Origin: Pseudacidovorax sp. RU35E
GTDB lineage: Bacteria > Pseudomonadota > Gammaproteobacteria > Burkholderiales > Burkholderiaceae_C
Assembly: GCF_900156165.1 (NCBI RefSeq)
Contig: NZ_FTMY01000004.1
Location: forward strand, 124,001-188,000
Length of the DNA: 64,000 nt
Direction: 5' to 3'
A model generated the notes under the pieces. It had not been told where the DNA came from. It made no database searches and was given only the letters and a program-made list of their open reading frames with translations. A program made the position numbers and the translations under genes. Below are positions 41,927-50,036 of this stretch, piece by piece (positions within the stretch are counted from its first letter, which is position 1; every line of letters begins with the position of its first letter).

Positions 41927-42816
41927 CGCAGCCGGTTGGCTTCATCGGCCTGGGCACCATGGGCGAGCCCATGGTGGCCACGTTGCGCCGCGCGGGCGTG
42001 GCGGTACTGGGCTTCGACATCCGGCCGGAGGTGGCGCAGCGGCTCGCGGCAGAGACTGGCATGGAGGCGGCGGACAGTGCCGGCGCCGTCTTCGCCCGCT
42101 GCCGCGAGGTGATCACCATGGTGCCCACCAGCGCCCATCTGGAGCAGTTGCTGTTCGGCGAGGGCGGTGCGGCGCCGTCGGCCGCGCCGGGCACGCTGCT
42201 CATCGACATGAGCTCTGGCGAACCTTCGGCCACGCGGAGCATCGGCGAACGCCTGGCCACGCAGGGCGTAGCCATGGTGGATGCGCCCGTCTCCGGCAAT
42301 GTGGTGCGGGCCCGCAAGGGCGACCTGGCCATCATGCTCGGCGGCACCGACGCCGATTGCGACCGGGCCACGGCTGTGCTGCAGCCGATGGCGCGCGCCA
42401 TCTTCCGCACTGGCGCGCTGGGCAGCGGGCAGGCGATGAAGGCGCTCAACAATCTGGCTTCGGCTGCCGGCTTCTGGATCGCCAGCGAAGTTCTGGCCAT
42501 CGGCCGCAAGGCGGGTCTGGAGCCGTCCGTGATGCTGGACGTGCTCAATGCCTCCACCGGGGCCAACAACAGCACCCAGAACAAGTTCAAGCCTTTCGTG
42601 CTGTCGGGCAGCTACCAGGGCAACTTCCTGCTGCCGCTGATGGTGAAGGACCTGGGCATCGCCGCGGGTCTCGCGCGCGAGACCGGGTCCGACGCCCCCA
42701 TGGCGGCGCAGGTGCTCGCGCTGTGGCAGCAGGCGCTGCAGGCCCTCGGCCCCACCGCCGACCACACCGAAGTCGCCCGCCTGGTGGCCGAACGCAGCCA
42801 CACGCAACTGCACTGA
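41923..42816 (+). CDS. 3-hydroxyisobutyrate dehydrogenase-family oxidoreductase
   Basis: A 297-residue beta-hydroxyacid dehydrogenase. The Rossmann loop GFIGLGTMGEPM, the substrate motif DAPVSGNVVRARKGDL, catalytic Lys173 in GQAMKALNNLASA and the C-terminal LPLMVKDLGIAAGLA are all intact. Such enzymes oxidise or reduce 3-hydroxyisobutyrate, tartronate semialdehyde or related 3-hydroxy acids. Four-base overlap with the CMD-like gene makes the two functionally linked. Confidence 0.9.
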   Translation: MTQPVGFIGLGTMGEPMVATLRRAGVAVLGFDIRPEVAQRLAAETGMEAADSAGAVFARCREVITMVPTSAHLEQLLFGEGGAAPSAAPGTLLIDMSSGEPSATRSIGERLATQGVAMVDAPVSGNVVRARKGDLAIMLGGTDADCDRATAVLQPMARAIFRTGALGSGQAMKALNNLASAAGFWIASEVLAIGRKAGLEPSVMLDVLNASTGANNSTQNKFKPFVLSGSYQGNFLLPLMVKDLGIAAGLARETGSDAPMAAQVLALWQQALQALGPTADHTEVARLVAERSHTQLH

Positions 42817-42832
42817 CCGAATCCCCGAGCCC

Positions 42833-43966
42833 ATGAACGAACGACTCGACAACCTCCAGGCCACCATCGCCGCCGACGTGGCGCGCGGCCATTACCACGG
42901 CGCCGTCATCCGCGTGGGTCGCGGCGGCCGGCTGGATCTGGAGGCCGCCATCGGCTTCCATGACGCCGCGCACGAGAAGGCCCTGGTCACCGATTCCGTC
43001 TTCAGCCTCTTCTCGCTGACCAAGGCTTTCACCAACCTGCTGGTGTTGCGCGCGGTGGAGCTGGGCCGCCTGTCGTTGACGACACGCGTGGCCGAGTTGA
43101 TCCCCGAGTTTCGGGGCGCACCGCGCGAGCGCGCCACGCTCTACCACCTGCTGACCCATACCGCTGGCATGCCTGGCGTGTGGACGCCCAAGCCCGACAT
43201 GTTCGAGGACGACCTGGGTGAGCTGCTGCAGGCCGTCTGCGAGAACGTGCACGGTATCGTCGAGCCGGGTTCGCGCTGCGACTACGCCCCGGTCGTCAAC
43301 CATGTGCTCATGGGTGAGCTGCTGCGACGCACCGACCCGCAGGGCCGCGCCTTCCGCGACATCGCCCGCGAAGATCTGTTCGAGCCCCTGGGCATGCGCG
43401 ACACCTCGCTCGGCGTACGGCCCGACCTGCGTGCCCGCAAGGTGGTGCCGGACATCCGCGGCGTGGTGCCCATCGCGGTGCGCGGGCGCACCCAGCCAGG
43501 CCGCCACAGCCTGTTCGAGGAGGCGGTCAACGACGCGGCCCATGTGGGCGCCTGCTCCACGGCGGCCGATGTCTGGCGCTTTGCCGAGATGCTCCGCCAG
43601 GGCGGCACGCTCGATGGCGCGCGCATCGTGTCGCCGCGCATGGTTCAGATCGCGCGACAGAACCACACGGGCGACATGCACAACGAGCTCTACCGCGGGG
43701 TGGCCCTGCGCGCCGGCTGGGCGCCGCCGCCGGCCTTCATCGGGCTCGGCTTCAGTCTGCGCGGAGAGGGCATCGTGCACCACCAGTTCGGCACGCTCAC
43801 AACGCCGCAGACCTTCGGCAACTACGGCGCCGGCTCCACCATGTTCTGGGTCGACCCTGCGCTGGACATCAGCTTCGTCTGCCTCACGACCGGCCTGCTG
43901 CCGCAGGCGGCCAACATCGAGCGCTTCCAGCGGCTGTCGGACATGGCGGTGGGGGCGCTGGCATGA
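42833..43966 (+). CDS. Serine hydrolase, class C beta-lactamase fold
   Basis: A 377-residue serine hydrolase of the beta-lactamase/esterase EstB type. Catalytic Ser61 and Lys64 lie in FSLTKAFTN; the second motif is Tyr in CDYAPVVNHVL; YHLLTHTAGMPG and VGACSTAADVWRFAEML are family blocks. There is no signal peptide, which points to a cytoplasmic esterase or lactonase, not to antibiotic resistance. It lies between a hydroxyacid dehydrogenase and two Bug receptors; its stop overlaps the next start by four bases. Confidence 0.85.
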   Translation: MNERLDNLQATIAADVARGHYHGAVIRVGRGGRLDLEAAIGFHDAAHEKALVTDSVFSLFSLTKAFTNLLVLRAVELGRLSLTTRVAELIPEFRGAPRERATLYHLLTHTAGMPGVWTPKPDMFEDDLGELLQAVCENVHGIVEPGSRCDYAPVVNHVLMGELLRRTDPQGRAFRDIAREDLFEPLGMRDTSLGVRPDLRARKVVPDIRGVVPIAVRGRTQPGRHSLFEEAVNDAAHVGACSTAADVWRFAEMLRQGGTLDGARIVSPRMVQIARQNHTGDMHNELYRGVALRAGWAPPPAFIGLGFSLRGEGIVHHQFGTLTTPQTFGNYGAGSTMFWVDPALDISFVCLTTGLLPQAANIERFQRLSDMAVGALA

Positions 43967-44985
43967 AGACCCGCGCCACCTGGGCCGCGGGCCGATCCGA
44001 CGCACCCCCGCAGCCGGGTCTGCGTCGGCGCGACATCGGGCGGCTCGCCCTGGCCGCGGCCGGCCTGCCACTGCCTGTCCTGGCCGATGTCGTCACCACG
44101 CTGATCGTGCCCTATCCGGCGGGCGGCCCGGGCGACGTCGCCGCACGCCAGATGCTGCCGCTGCTGCGCGATGGCCTCGGGCAGACGCTGATCGTGGACA
44201 ACCTTGCCGGCGCCGGCGGTGCGCTCGCCATGCAGAAGGCGCTGTCGGCCGCGCCGGACGGCCGTACGCTGGTGCTGGGCACGCCCAACGAGGTGATCCT
44301 GGCGCCGCTCGCGCTGTCGGCCGTCAAGTACACGCCCGAGCAGCTGCAGCTGCTGGGCATGGTCAATGTGTCGCCGCTGGTGCTCGTGGGTGCGCCGCAG
44401 TCGCCCCATGCCTCGCTGGCCGACCTGCTTGCGGCCCAGCGCAGGCCGGGCGCGCGGCCACTGAGCTACGGCACGAGCGGCATCGGCTCGCTGTTCCACC
44501 TGGTGAGCGAGGACTTCCGCGCCCGCACCGGCATCGAGATGCTGCACGTGCCCTACAAGGGCACCGCGCCGCTGCTGCAGGACTTGGTCGGCGGCCAGAT
44601 CGACCTGGCCTTCGTGCCGGCAGGCGGCAGCGTGCCCGACTTCATCGGGCAGGGCCGGCTGCGGGCCTACGGAATCACCCGCCCGCAGCGGGACGACCGG
44701 CTGCCCCAGGTGCCCACGCTGGCGCAGGCCGCCGGGCTGGAGCGCTTCGACTACGAACTGTGGGGTGGCCTTTTCGTGCCACGTGGCGTGCCCGAGGCGC
44801 AACAGCGCCGGATCAATGCCGCCATCAACCAGGCACTGCAGGACGCCGGTCTGCAGGCGCAGATGCGGGCCTCGGGCGGCGCCGCCGGCCGGGTGCTCAC
44901 CCTGGACGAAGCCGCCGCCTTCCAGCAGCAGGAGACGCAGAAGTACCGCCGCATCGCGCAGGCGATCCGGCTCGAGCGGCAGTGA
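43963..44985 (+). CDS. Bug-family periplasmic substrate-binding protein 4
   Basis: A 340-residue Bug receptor with a long twin-arginine-like leader (LRRRDIGRLALAAAGLPLP). Hallmarks are IVPYPAGGPGDVAARQ, VDNLAGAGGALA and HVPYKGTAPLLQDLVGGQ. Located directly before a second, clearly different Bug gene in the same operon, 68 bases downstream. Confidence 0.88.
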   Translation: MKTRATWAAGRSDAPPQPGLRRRDIGRLALAAAGLPLPVLADVVTTLIVPYPAGGPGDVAARQMLPLLRDGLGQTLIVDNLAGAGGALAMQKALSAAPDGRTLVLGTPNEVILAPLALSAVKYTPEQLQLLGMVNVSPLVLVGAPQSPHASLADLLAAQRRPGARPLSYGTSGIGSLFHLVSEDFRARTGIEMLHVPYKGTAPLLQDLVGGQIDLAFVPAGGSVPDFIGQGRLRAYGITRPQRDDRLPQVPTLAQAAGLERFDYELWGGLFVPRGVPEAQQRRINAAINQALQDAGLQAQMRASGGAAGRVLTLDEAAAFQQQETQKYRRIAQAIRLERQ

Positions 44986-45053
44986 GGGACCGCGCAACCG
45001 GCGCGGCCCGATCGGCCCGCTGCAGGCATTCCAGAACACAAGGAGACACGACC

Positions 45054-46040
45054 ATGAGCAAGTACCCCATCGACCGACGCCATTTCCTGGCCAGCGCAGG
45101 CGCGCTGGCTGCCGCGGCCTGTGCCTGGCCAGCCGCCGCCCAGACCGTCAAGGGGCCCGTGCGCCTCGTGGTGGGCTTTCCGCCCGGCGGCGCGGCAGAC
45201 ATGATCGCGCGGGCCCTGGCCGAGCCGCTCAAGGCTTCGCTGGGCACCACCGTGATCGTGGACAACAAGCCTGGCGCCGGCGGCCGGCTGGCGGCCGACT
45301 CGTTGCGCACCGCGCCGGCCGACGGCACGGTGCTGCTGGTCACCCCGGCGTCGGTGATCACGATGGCGCCTCACCTGTACAAGAGCGTGCGCTACGAACT
45401 GGTGCGCGACTTCCAGCCGCTGCTGCCACTGGCCCGGCTGGATCTGGGCCTCTATGCCGGCCCCGGCACGCCCGCCAGCGTCAAGACGCTGCCCGACCTG
45501 GTCAAGTGGATGCAGGACAACCCCAAGGCCAAGAGCTGCGGCGTGCCCGGCATCGGCTCCACCCCGCACATGGCCGCCGAGCTGATCGGCCGCCAGACCG
45601 GCGTGAACTGGCAACTGGTCCCCTACCAGGGCGATGCACCCAGTTTCCTGGCGCTGCTGTCGGGCGAGATCCCGGTGGGCGTCAGCTCACTGGCCGGCGG
45701 TATCGAGCACCTGCGCGCGGGCAAGCTCCGCATGCTGGCCCTGACCGGCAGCGACCGTTCGGCCGTCATGCCGGACATTCCCACCCTCAAGGAGTCGGGC
45801 TACGACATCGTGGTGGAAGACCGCCACAGCGTGATCGCACCCAAGGCGCTGCCGGCGCCACTGGCGGCCAGCCTGCGGCAGGCCTTCGCCGCGGCCATGC
45901 AATCCAGGGACGTGGGCGACCTGCTGCAACGCCTGTCGCTGCAGCGCGCCGCGTCCACCGACGACTTCGCCGCAGTGCTGAAGGCCGACAGCGACCGCTG
46001 GGCCGCCGCCGCCAGGTCGATGAACCTCGCGCTGGAATGA
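45054..46040 (+). CDS. Bug-family periplasmic substrate-binding protein 5
   Basis: A 328-residue Bug receptor with a twin-arginine-like signal (DRRHFLASAGALAAAAC). Hallmarks are VVGFPPGGAADMIARALAEP and VDNKPGAGGRLAADSL; the second ligand loop is PYQGDAPSFLALLSGEI, where the usual YKG reads YQG. AAGGAGACACGACC gives a strong ribosome site. The divergence from the adjacent Bug 4 suggests a different ligand rather than a recent duplication. Confidence 0.9.
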   Translation: MSKYPIDRRHFLASAGALAAAACAWPAAAQTVKGPVRLVVGFPPGGAADMIARALAEPLKASLGTTVIVDNKPGAGGRLAADSLRTAPADGTVLLVTPASVITMAPHLYKSVRYELVRDFQPLLPLARLDLGLYAGPGTPASVKTLPDLVKWMQDNPKAKSCGVPGIGSTPHMAAELIGRQTGVNWQLVPYQGDAPSFLALLSGEIPVGVSSLAGGIEHLRAGKLRMLALTGSDRSAVMPDIPTLKESGYDIVVEDRHSVIAPKALPAPLAASLRQAFAAAMQSRDVGDLLQRLSLQRAASTDDFAAVLKADSDRWAAAARSMNLALE

Positions 46041-46050
46041 CGACGCACCG

Positions 46051-46947
46051 ATGAAGGAGCTTTACGGCAAGACCGCCTTCGTCACGGGGGGCGCCAGTGG
46101 CATCGGCCTGGGCATGGCGCGCGCCTTCCTCGCCGAAGGCATGAACGTGATCGTGGCCGACCTGAGCGACGAGCACCTCGCACAGGCGCGCGAGTGGCTG
46201 GCGCCGCAGGCACAGCACGTGCGCTTCATGAAGCTGGACGTGGCCGACCGCGAGGCGATGCGCGCTGCCGCCGAAGAGGCCGAAGCCGCCTTCGGCAAGG
46301 TGCATGTGCTGTGCAACAACGCTGGTGTGACGGGCTTCCTGCCCATGGACCAGGCCACCTATGGCGACTGGGACTGGCTGCTCAGCGTCAACCTGTACGG
46401 CGTGATCCACGGCATCGTGAGCTTCCTGCCCAAGTTGCGCGCGCACGGCGAGGGCGGCCACATCGTCAACACCGGCTCCATCGCGGGTCTGGTGCCTGCG
46501 CCGGCCTGGGGCGGCATCTACAGCACGACCAAGTTCGCCATCCATGGCCTGTCGGGCTCCCTGCGCCTGTCGGTGGGGCAGTACGGCATCGGCGTGACCG
46601 AGGTCTGTCCCGGCGCCACGCGCACCAATGTGCGCGACTCGCACCGACTGCGGCCCGCGCACTTCGTGTCCGCCGAACACCGCAAGGGGCCGATGCCTTC
46701 GCTGCAGGAGATCGGCATCGACCCGCTGGAGATCGGCCGCCGCGTGGTGCGCGCCATCCGCCGCAACGACCCGTATGTCATCGCCCATGCGGAGAACAAG
46801 GCCCATGTGCAGGACTTCGCCGAGGAGATGCTGGCGGCCTTTCCGGATGAGGTGGTGACGGACGAGGGGCGGCTGAGCTACATCCGCTGGTTCGACCAGG
46901 CGACGGCCGAGGCCCTCGCGCTGCAGCCGCGCGATCCTGCGGCCTGA
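46051..46947 (+). CDS. SDR-family NAD(P)-dependent oxidoreductase
   Basis: A 298-residue classical SDR: AFVTGGASGIGLGMARAFLA, LCNNAG, active Tyr157 and Lys161 in YSTTK, and CPGATRTNV. The C-terminal extension (residues about 205-298) with ALQPRDPAA at the end is longer than in 250-residue SDRs. It closes the operon of CMD-like, hydroxyacid dehydrogenase, serine hydrolase and Bug genes, 10 bases after the last receptor. Followed by the 46.9-47.3 kb intergenic region. Confidence 0.86.
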   Translation: MKELYGKTAFVTGGASGIGLGMARAFLAEGMNVIVADLSDEHLAQAREWLAPQAQHVRFMKLDVADREAMRAAAEEAEAAFGKVHVLCNNAGVTGFLPMDQATYGDWDWLLSVNLYGVIHGIVSFLPKLRAHGEGGHIVNTGSIAGLVPAPAWGGIYSTTKFAIHGLSGSLRLSVGQYGIGVTEVCPGATRTNVRDSHRLRPAHFVSAEHRKGPMPSLQEIGIDPLEIGRRVVRAIRRNDPYVIAHAENKAHVQDFAEEMLAAFPDEVVTDEGRLSYIRWFDQATAEALALQPRDPAA

Positions 46948-47004
46948 GCCCGGTCGGGAGCGCCGTCGGTCTTGCAGGGGACAGCCCTGCGCGCCGGCGC
47001 AGGC

Positions 47005-47040
47005 AAAAAAAAGCCGCCAGGTTCTTGCGCACCTGGCGGC
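47005..47040 (-). terminator. Strong intrinsic terminator for leftward transcription
   Basis: GCCGCCAGGT (47013-47022) and ACCTGGCGGC (47031-47040) form a perfect ten-base-pair GC-rich stem with an eight-base loop. Read on the minus strand it is followed by eight consecutive U (A-run 47005-47012 on plus). This is the clearest rho-independent terminator in the window. It serves leftward transcripts, either the 3' end of the IclR mRNA or a small RNA; it does not fit the rightward SDR operon. Confidence 0.85.
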
Positions 47041-47160
47041 CTGTACAAAAGCGCCCGATCCGCATTGGGGATCGGAACGACTGTGGGGATCGGGCGCGGA
47101 AGTCTGCTTTCTCGCCGCGCCCGATACCGACACAGTCCGTGATGGGTGGTCGGTCCCTTT
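47041..47160 (-). ncRNA. Possible small RNA upstream of the terminator
   Basis: This non-coding stretch lies between the IclR stop and the leftward terminator. GCGCCCGATCC (47051-47061) pairs with GGATCGGGCGC (47087-47097) in an 11-base-pair stem. The same left arm can instead pair with GGATCGG at 47069-47075, and GCGCCCGAT recurs at 47118. Such mutually exclusive pairings before a strong terminator suggest a small RNA or a structured 3' UTR. No promoter could be fixed by eye. The rest of the 304-base gap between SDR and IclR holds nothing else I can identify, apart from a small CCTGCGC/GCGCAGG hairpin at 46986-47003. Confidence 0.3.
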
Positions 47161-47251
47161 GCGCTTCCTCCCTCGCCGATCTGCGCGGCGACCCGTGGAA
47201 TCTAAGGGCCGGGCGGGGGGGCCTGCTCCGCCAAACGGATGAGCCCGGGCC

Positions 47252-48052
47252 TCAGCGGCGCTGGCTGTCCAGGGCCCATTCCCGGGCCACGCGGTCGCAC
47301 AGCGCCAGCAGGGCTTCTCCCAGTTCGTCGGCCACGACTTCCACCGGCAGCGGCGTGGACAGGCTCACGTTGAGCACATAGGCGGCCCCGTCGGCCGAGG
47401 CCAGGGGCGCGGCCAGGGCCACCACCTCCGGCTGCCACGAGGCGGCGCAGAAGCCGCGGTGCTTCACCTGCGCGGCCGCCTCGTCGATCTCGCGCGACAG
47501 CGCCGGCCACTGCTCGGCGCGCCGCTGCGCGATCACGCGCAGGATGGCCCGGCGACGCGCCGTGGGTGCCACCGCCAGGTAGGCGCGGCCCAGCGAGGTC
47601 AGCGCCATCGGCACACGCTGGCCCGACACCACATGCCGCAGCGCCACGCGCCGGGCGTAGCGGATGGATTCGAGATAGACCATCTCGTCGCGATCCGGCG
47701 CGGCCAGCCCTACGTTGATGCGGCGCGACTCGGCCAGGGCGCGCATGTGCGGTGCGGCCACCGCCAGCACGCGAGAGCCCGCGCGCATGGCGTGCGACAG
47801 GCTCAGCACGGGGGGCGCGAGGCGATAGGCCTTCGAGGCGGCCTCCCACTGCAGCAGGCCGCAGCCGACCAGAGTCTGGGTCAGTCGGCTGACAGTGGCC
47901 TTGGGCAGTCCGGTGCGCTCGGCCAGATCGCCGTTGCCCAGCAGTTCTGAGCCCGGCCGGAAGGCGCGCAGCAGCTCGATGCCCCGCTCCAGCGAGCGGT
48001 TGGCGGGCGAAAGGCCGGGCTTGTCGGTGAGCGTGTCGGGTTGTCCAGGCAT
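47252..48052 (-). CDS. IclR-family transcriptional regulator
   Basis: A 266-residue IclR regulator: winged helix (RSLERGIELLRAFRPGSELL, GDLAERTGLPKATVSRLTQTL) followed by an effector domain with MVYLESIRYARRVALRHVVS and VALAAPLASADGAAYVLNVS. The start at MPGQPDTLTDKPG was chosen over the longer frame because the extra residues are low-complexity and run into a palindromic operator. Divergent from the Bug/enoyl-CoA hydratase/acyl-CoA synthetase operon, which it probably controls. Confidence 0.9.
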   Translation of the reverse strand: MPGQPDTLTDKPGLSPANRSLERGIELLRAFRPGSELLGNGDLAERTGLPKATVSRLTQTLVGCGLLQWEAASKAYRLAPPVLSLSHAMRAGSRVLAVAAPHMRALAESRRINVGLAAPDRDEMVYLESIRYARRVALRHVVSGQRVPMALTSLGRAYLAVAPTARRRAILRVIAQRRAEQWPALSREIDEAAAQVKHRGFCAASWQPEVVALAAPLASADGAAYVLNVSLSTPLPVEVVADELGEALLALCDRVAREWALDSQRR

Positions 48053-48095
48053 CGGCGGTGGTTGTGCGGAAGACGGGGCCGCAAGCTTAAAGCCG

Positions 48096-48112
48096 GTTCC
48101 ACCCGGTGGAAC
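48096..48112. promoter_or_regulatory. Perfect 17-base palindrome, candidate IclR operator
   Basis: GTTCCACC, one central base, then GGTGGAAC. It lies 44 bases before the IclR start and about 100 bases before the Bug start. The TTCCA...TGGAA form resembles sites described for IclR-type regulators. Confidence 0.7.
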
Positions 48113-48213
48113 GGGCTGGGCGCATGGCGGACCGAACGGTCCTAGAGTCCTCCCCAGGGCCCGACGCCGTCTGCCGGCGCATCCGGGCACCAGGAGCACC
48201 ACGGAGACAGACC

Positions 48214-49197
48214 ATGATCCATCGCCTTCTGCACGCCGGCCGCGCCGGCCTTCTCGCCCTCGGCATCGGCGGCGTGCTCGGCCTGGCCGGCACCGCCGCG
48301 GCCGCCTATCCCGAACGTCCCGTGCGTCTGGTCGTTCCTTTCGCCCCCGGGGGTGGCACCGACGCGATCGCCCGCACGCTCGGCCAGGAGATGGGCAAGG
48401 ACCTGGGTCAGCCCGTCATCGTCGACAACAAGCCCGGCGCCGGCACCATGATCGGCACCGACAACGTCGCCAAGAGTCCGCCGGACGGGTACTCGGTGGT
48501 GGTCGCGTCCTTCGCGCACGCGGTCAACCCCGCGCTGCAACCCAAGCTGCCCTATGGCAGCAATGCGGCCTTGACGCCGGTGATGCTGATCGGCCGCGGC
48601 CCGAACGTGCTGGTGGTGCGCTCCGACAGTCCCTACAAGTCGGTGGCGGACGTCGTGGCGGCGGCCAGGGCCCGGCCCGACAAGCTCAGCTATGCCTCGC
48701 AGGGCACCGGCACCTCGGCCCACCTGGCGGGCGAGATGCTCGCCAACCTGGCCGGGATCAAGCTGGTGCATGTGCCCTACAAGGGCGCCGGCCCGGCCCT
48801 CACCGACCTGCTGGGCGGGCAGGTGGACATGATGTTCGCCACGGCCGCCGCGGCGTCCGGCTTCGTCGGCAGCGGCAAGCTGCGCGCGCTGGGCGTGATC
48901 ACGCCCGAGCCCTCGCCGGCCTTCAAGGGCGTGCCCGCCATCGCCACCACGGTGCCGGGCTACCAGGTCGAAAGCTGGTATGGGCTGTATGTGCCCGCCG
49001 GCACGCCGCCGGCCGTCATCGAGCGCCTGGGCGCCGCCGCCCGCAAGGCGGTGCGCACGCCCGACTTCGCCCGCAAGATCGAACACGAAGGCCTGGTGGT
49101 CAGCGGCGGCACGCCCGCCGAACTGGCCGCCTACGTGCAGGCCGAAGAGGCCCGCTGGGCCCGCATCGTCAAAGAGAACGGCATCAAGCCGGACTGA
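48214..49197 (+). CDS. Bug-family periplasmic substrate-binding protein 6
   Basis: A 327-residue Bug receptor with a Sec signal peptide (HAGRAGLLALGIGGVLGLAG, ending TAAAA). Hallmarks are LVVPFAPGGGTDAIARTLGQ, VDNKPGAGTMIGTDNVA and HVPYKGAGPALTDLLGGQ. ACGGAGACAGACC precedes the ATG. First gene of the operon with enoyl-CoA hydratase and acyl-CoA synthetase, so its ligand is probably a carboxylic acid that becomes a CoA ester. Confidence 0.9.
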   Translation: MIHRLLHAGRAGLLALGIGGVLGLAGTAAAAYPERPVRLVVPFAPGGGTDAIARTLGQEMGKDLGQPVIVDNKPGAGTMIGTDNVAKSPPDGYSVVVASFAHAVNPALQPKLPYGSNAALTPVMLIGRGPNVLVVRSDSPYKSVADVVAAARARPDKLSYASQGTGTSAHLAGEMLANLAGIKLVHVPYKGAGPALTDLLGGQVDMMFATAAAASGFVGSGKLRALGVITPEPSPAFKGVPAIATTVPGYQVESWYGLYVPAGTPPAVIERLGAAARKAVRTPDFARKIEHEGLVVSGGTPAELAAYVQAEEARWARIVKENGIKPD

Positions 49198-49240
49198 ACC
49201 CTGAACCGGAACCCCGCCCCCGCCGCATCGCCAACACGCC

Positions 49241-50032
49241 ATGACCTACGACTTCATCACCCTCTCGGTCGACAACGCCGTCGCCACCCTGACGCTCAAC
49301 CGGCCCGACAAGCGCAACGCCATGAGCGACGACATGCGCCGCGAGTTCGCGCATGCGCTCGAACACGTCGCTGCCGACAAGGCCATCCGCGCCCTGGTGC
49401 TGACCGGCGCCGGCAAGGGCTTCTGCGCCGGCGGCGACATCGCCGGCATGCAGCGGCGCATGAACGCACCCACCGGCGAGGTGGGCTTCAACGGCTGGCA
49501 CCGCCAGCAGCGTGTGCACCAGGTGCAGGCCCTGCTGCACACCTGCCCCAAGCCGGTGATCGCGGCCGTCAACGGCGCGGCCTCGGGCCTGGGCGCGGAC
49601 ACGGCGCTGGCCTGCGACTTCATCATCGCCAGCGAATGGGCCAGCTTCACCTGGTCGTACATCCACCGCGGGATCATCCCGGACGGCGGCGGCATGTACT
49701 TCCTGCCGCGCCGGGTGGGCCTGCCCAAGGCCAAGGAGCTGATCTTCACCGGCCGCCAGGTCAAGGTGGACGAGGCGCTGGCGCTGGGCATCGTCGACCG
49801 CAAGACCTCGGCCGAGACGCTGCTGGCCGACGCCCAGGCCTGGGCCGCCGAGCTGTCGGGCGCCTCGTCCACGGCGCTGGCGCTGACCAAGTCCATCCTC
49901 GACCAGAGCTTCGAGCTGTCGGCGCACGACGTCTTCGCGCAGGGCAGCCAGGCACAGGGCATCTGCTACACCAGCAGCGAGCACCGCGCCTCGGTCGAAG
50001 CCTTCCTGGCCAAGACGGCCGCCAAGGAGTGA
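49241..50032 (+). CDS. Enoyl-CoA hydratase/isomerase
   Basis: A 263-residue crotonase-family enzyme with a standard layout: VATLTLNRPDKRNAMSDDM, oxyanion segment FCAGGDIAGM, AAVNGAASGLGADTALACDF, and HRGIIPDGGGMYFLPRRVG, where the family's catalytic acidic position is occupied by Asp in PDGGG. That pattern is common in isomerase or ring-processing members. Four bases before the GTG of the synthetase gene, with which it likely shares one acyl-CoA substrate. Confidence 0.88.
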   Translation: MTYDFITLSVDNAVATLTLNRPDKRNAMSDDMRREFAHALEHVAADKAIRALVLTGAGKGFCAGGDIAGMQRRMNAPTGEVGFNGWHRQQRVHQVQALLHTCPKPVIAAVNGAASGLGADTALACDFIIASEWASFTWSYIHRGIIPDGGGMYFLPRRVGLPKAKELIFTGRQVKVDEALALGIVDRKTSAETLLADAQAWAAELSGASSTALALTKSILDQSFELSAHDVFAQGSQAQGICYTSSEHRASVEAFLAKTAAKE

Positions 50033-50036
50033 GGCC

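Noticed and set aside
42833-43966. Beta-lactam resistance gene
   Set aside because: It has the SxxK motif but no signal peptide, and it sits inside a catabolic operon; esterase or lactonase is more plausible.
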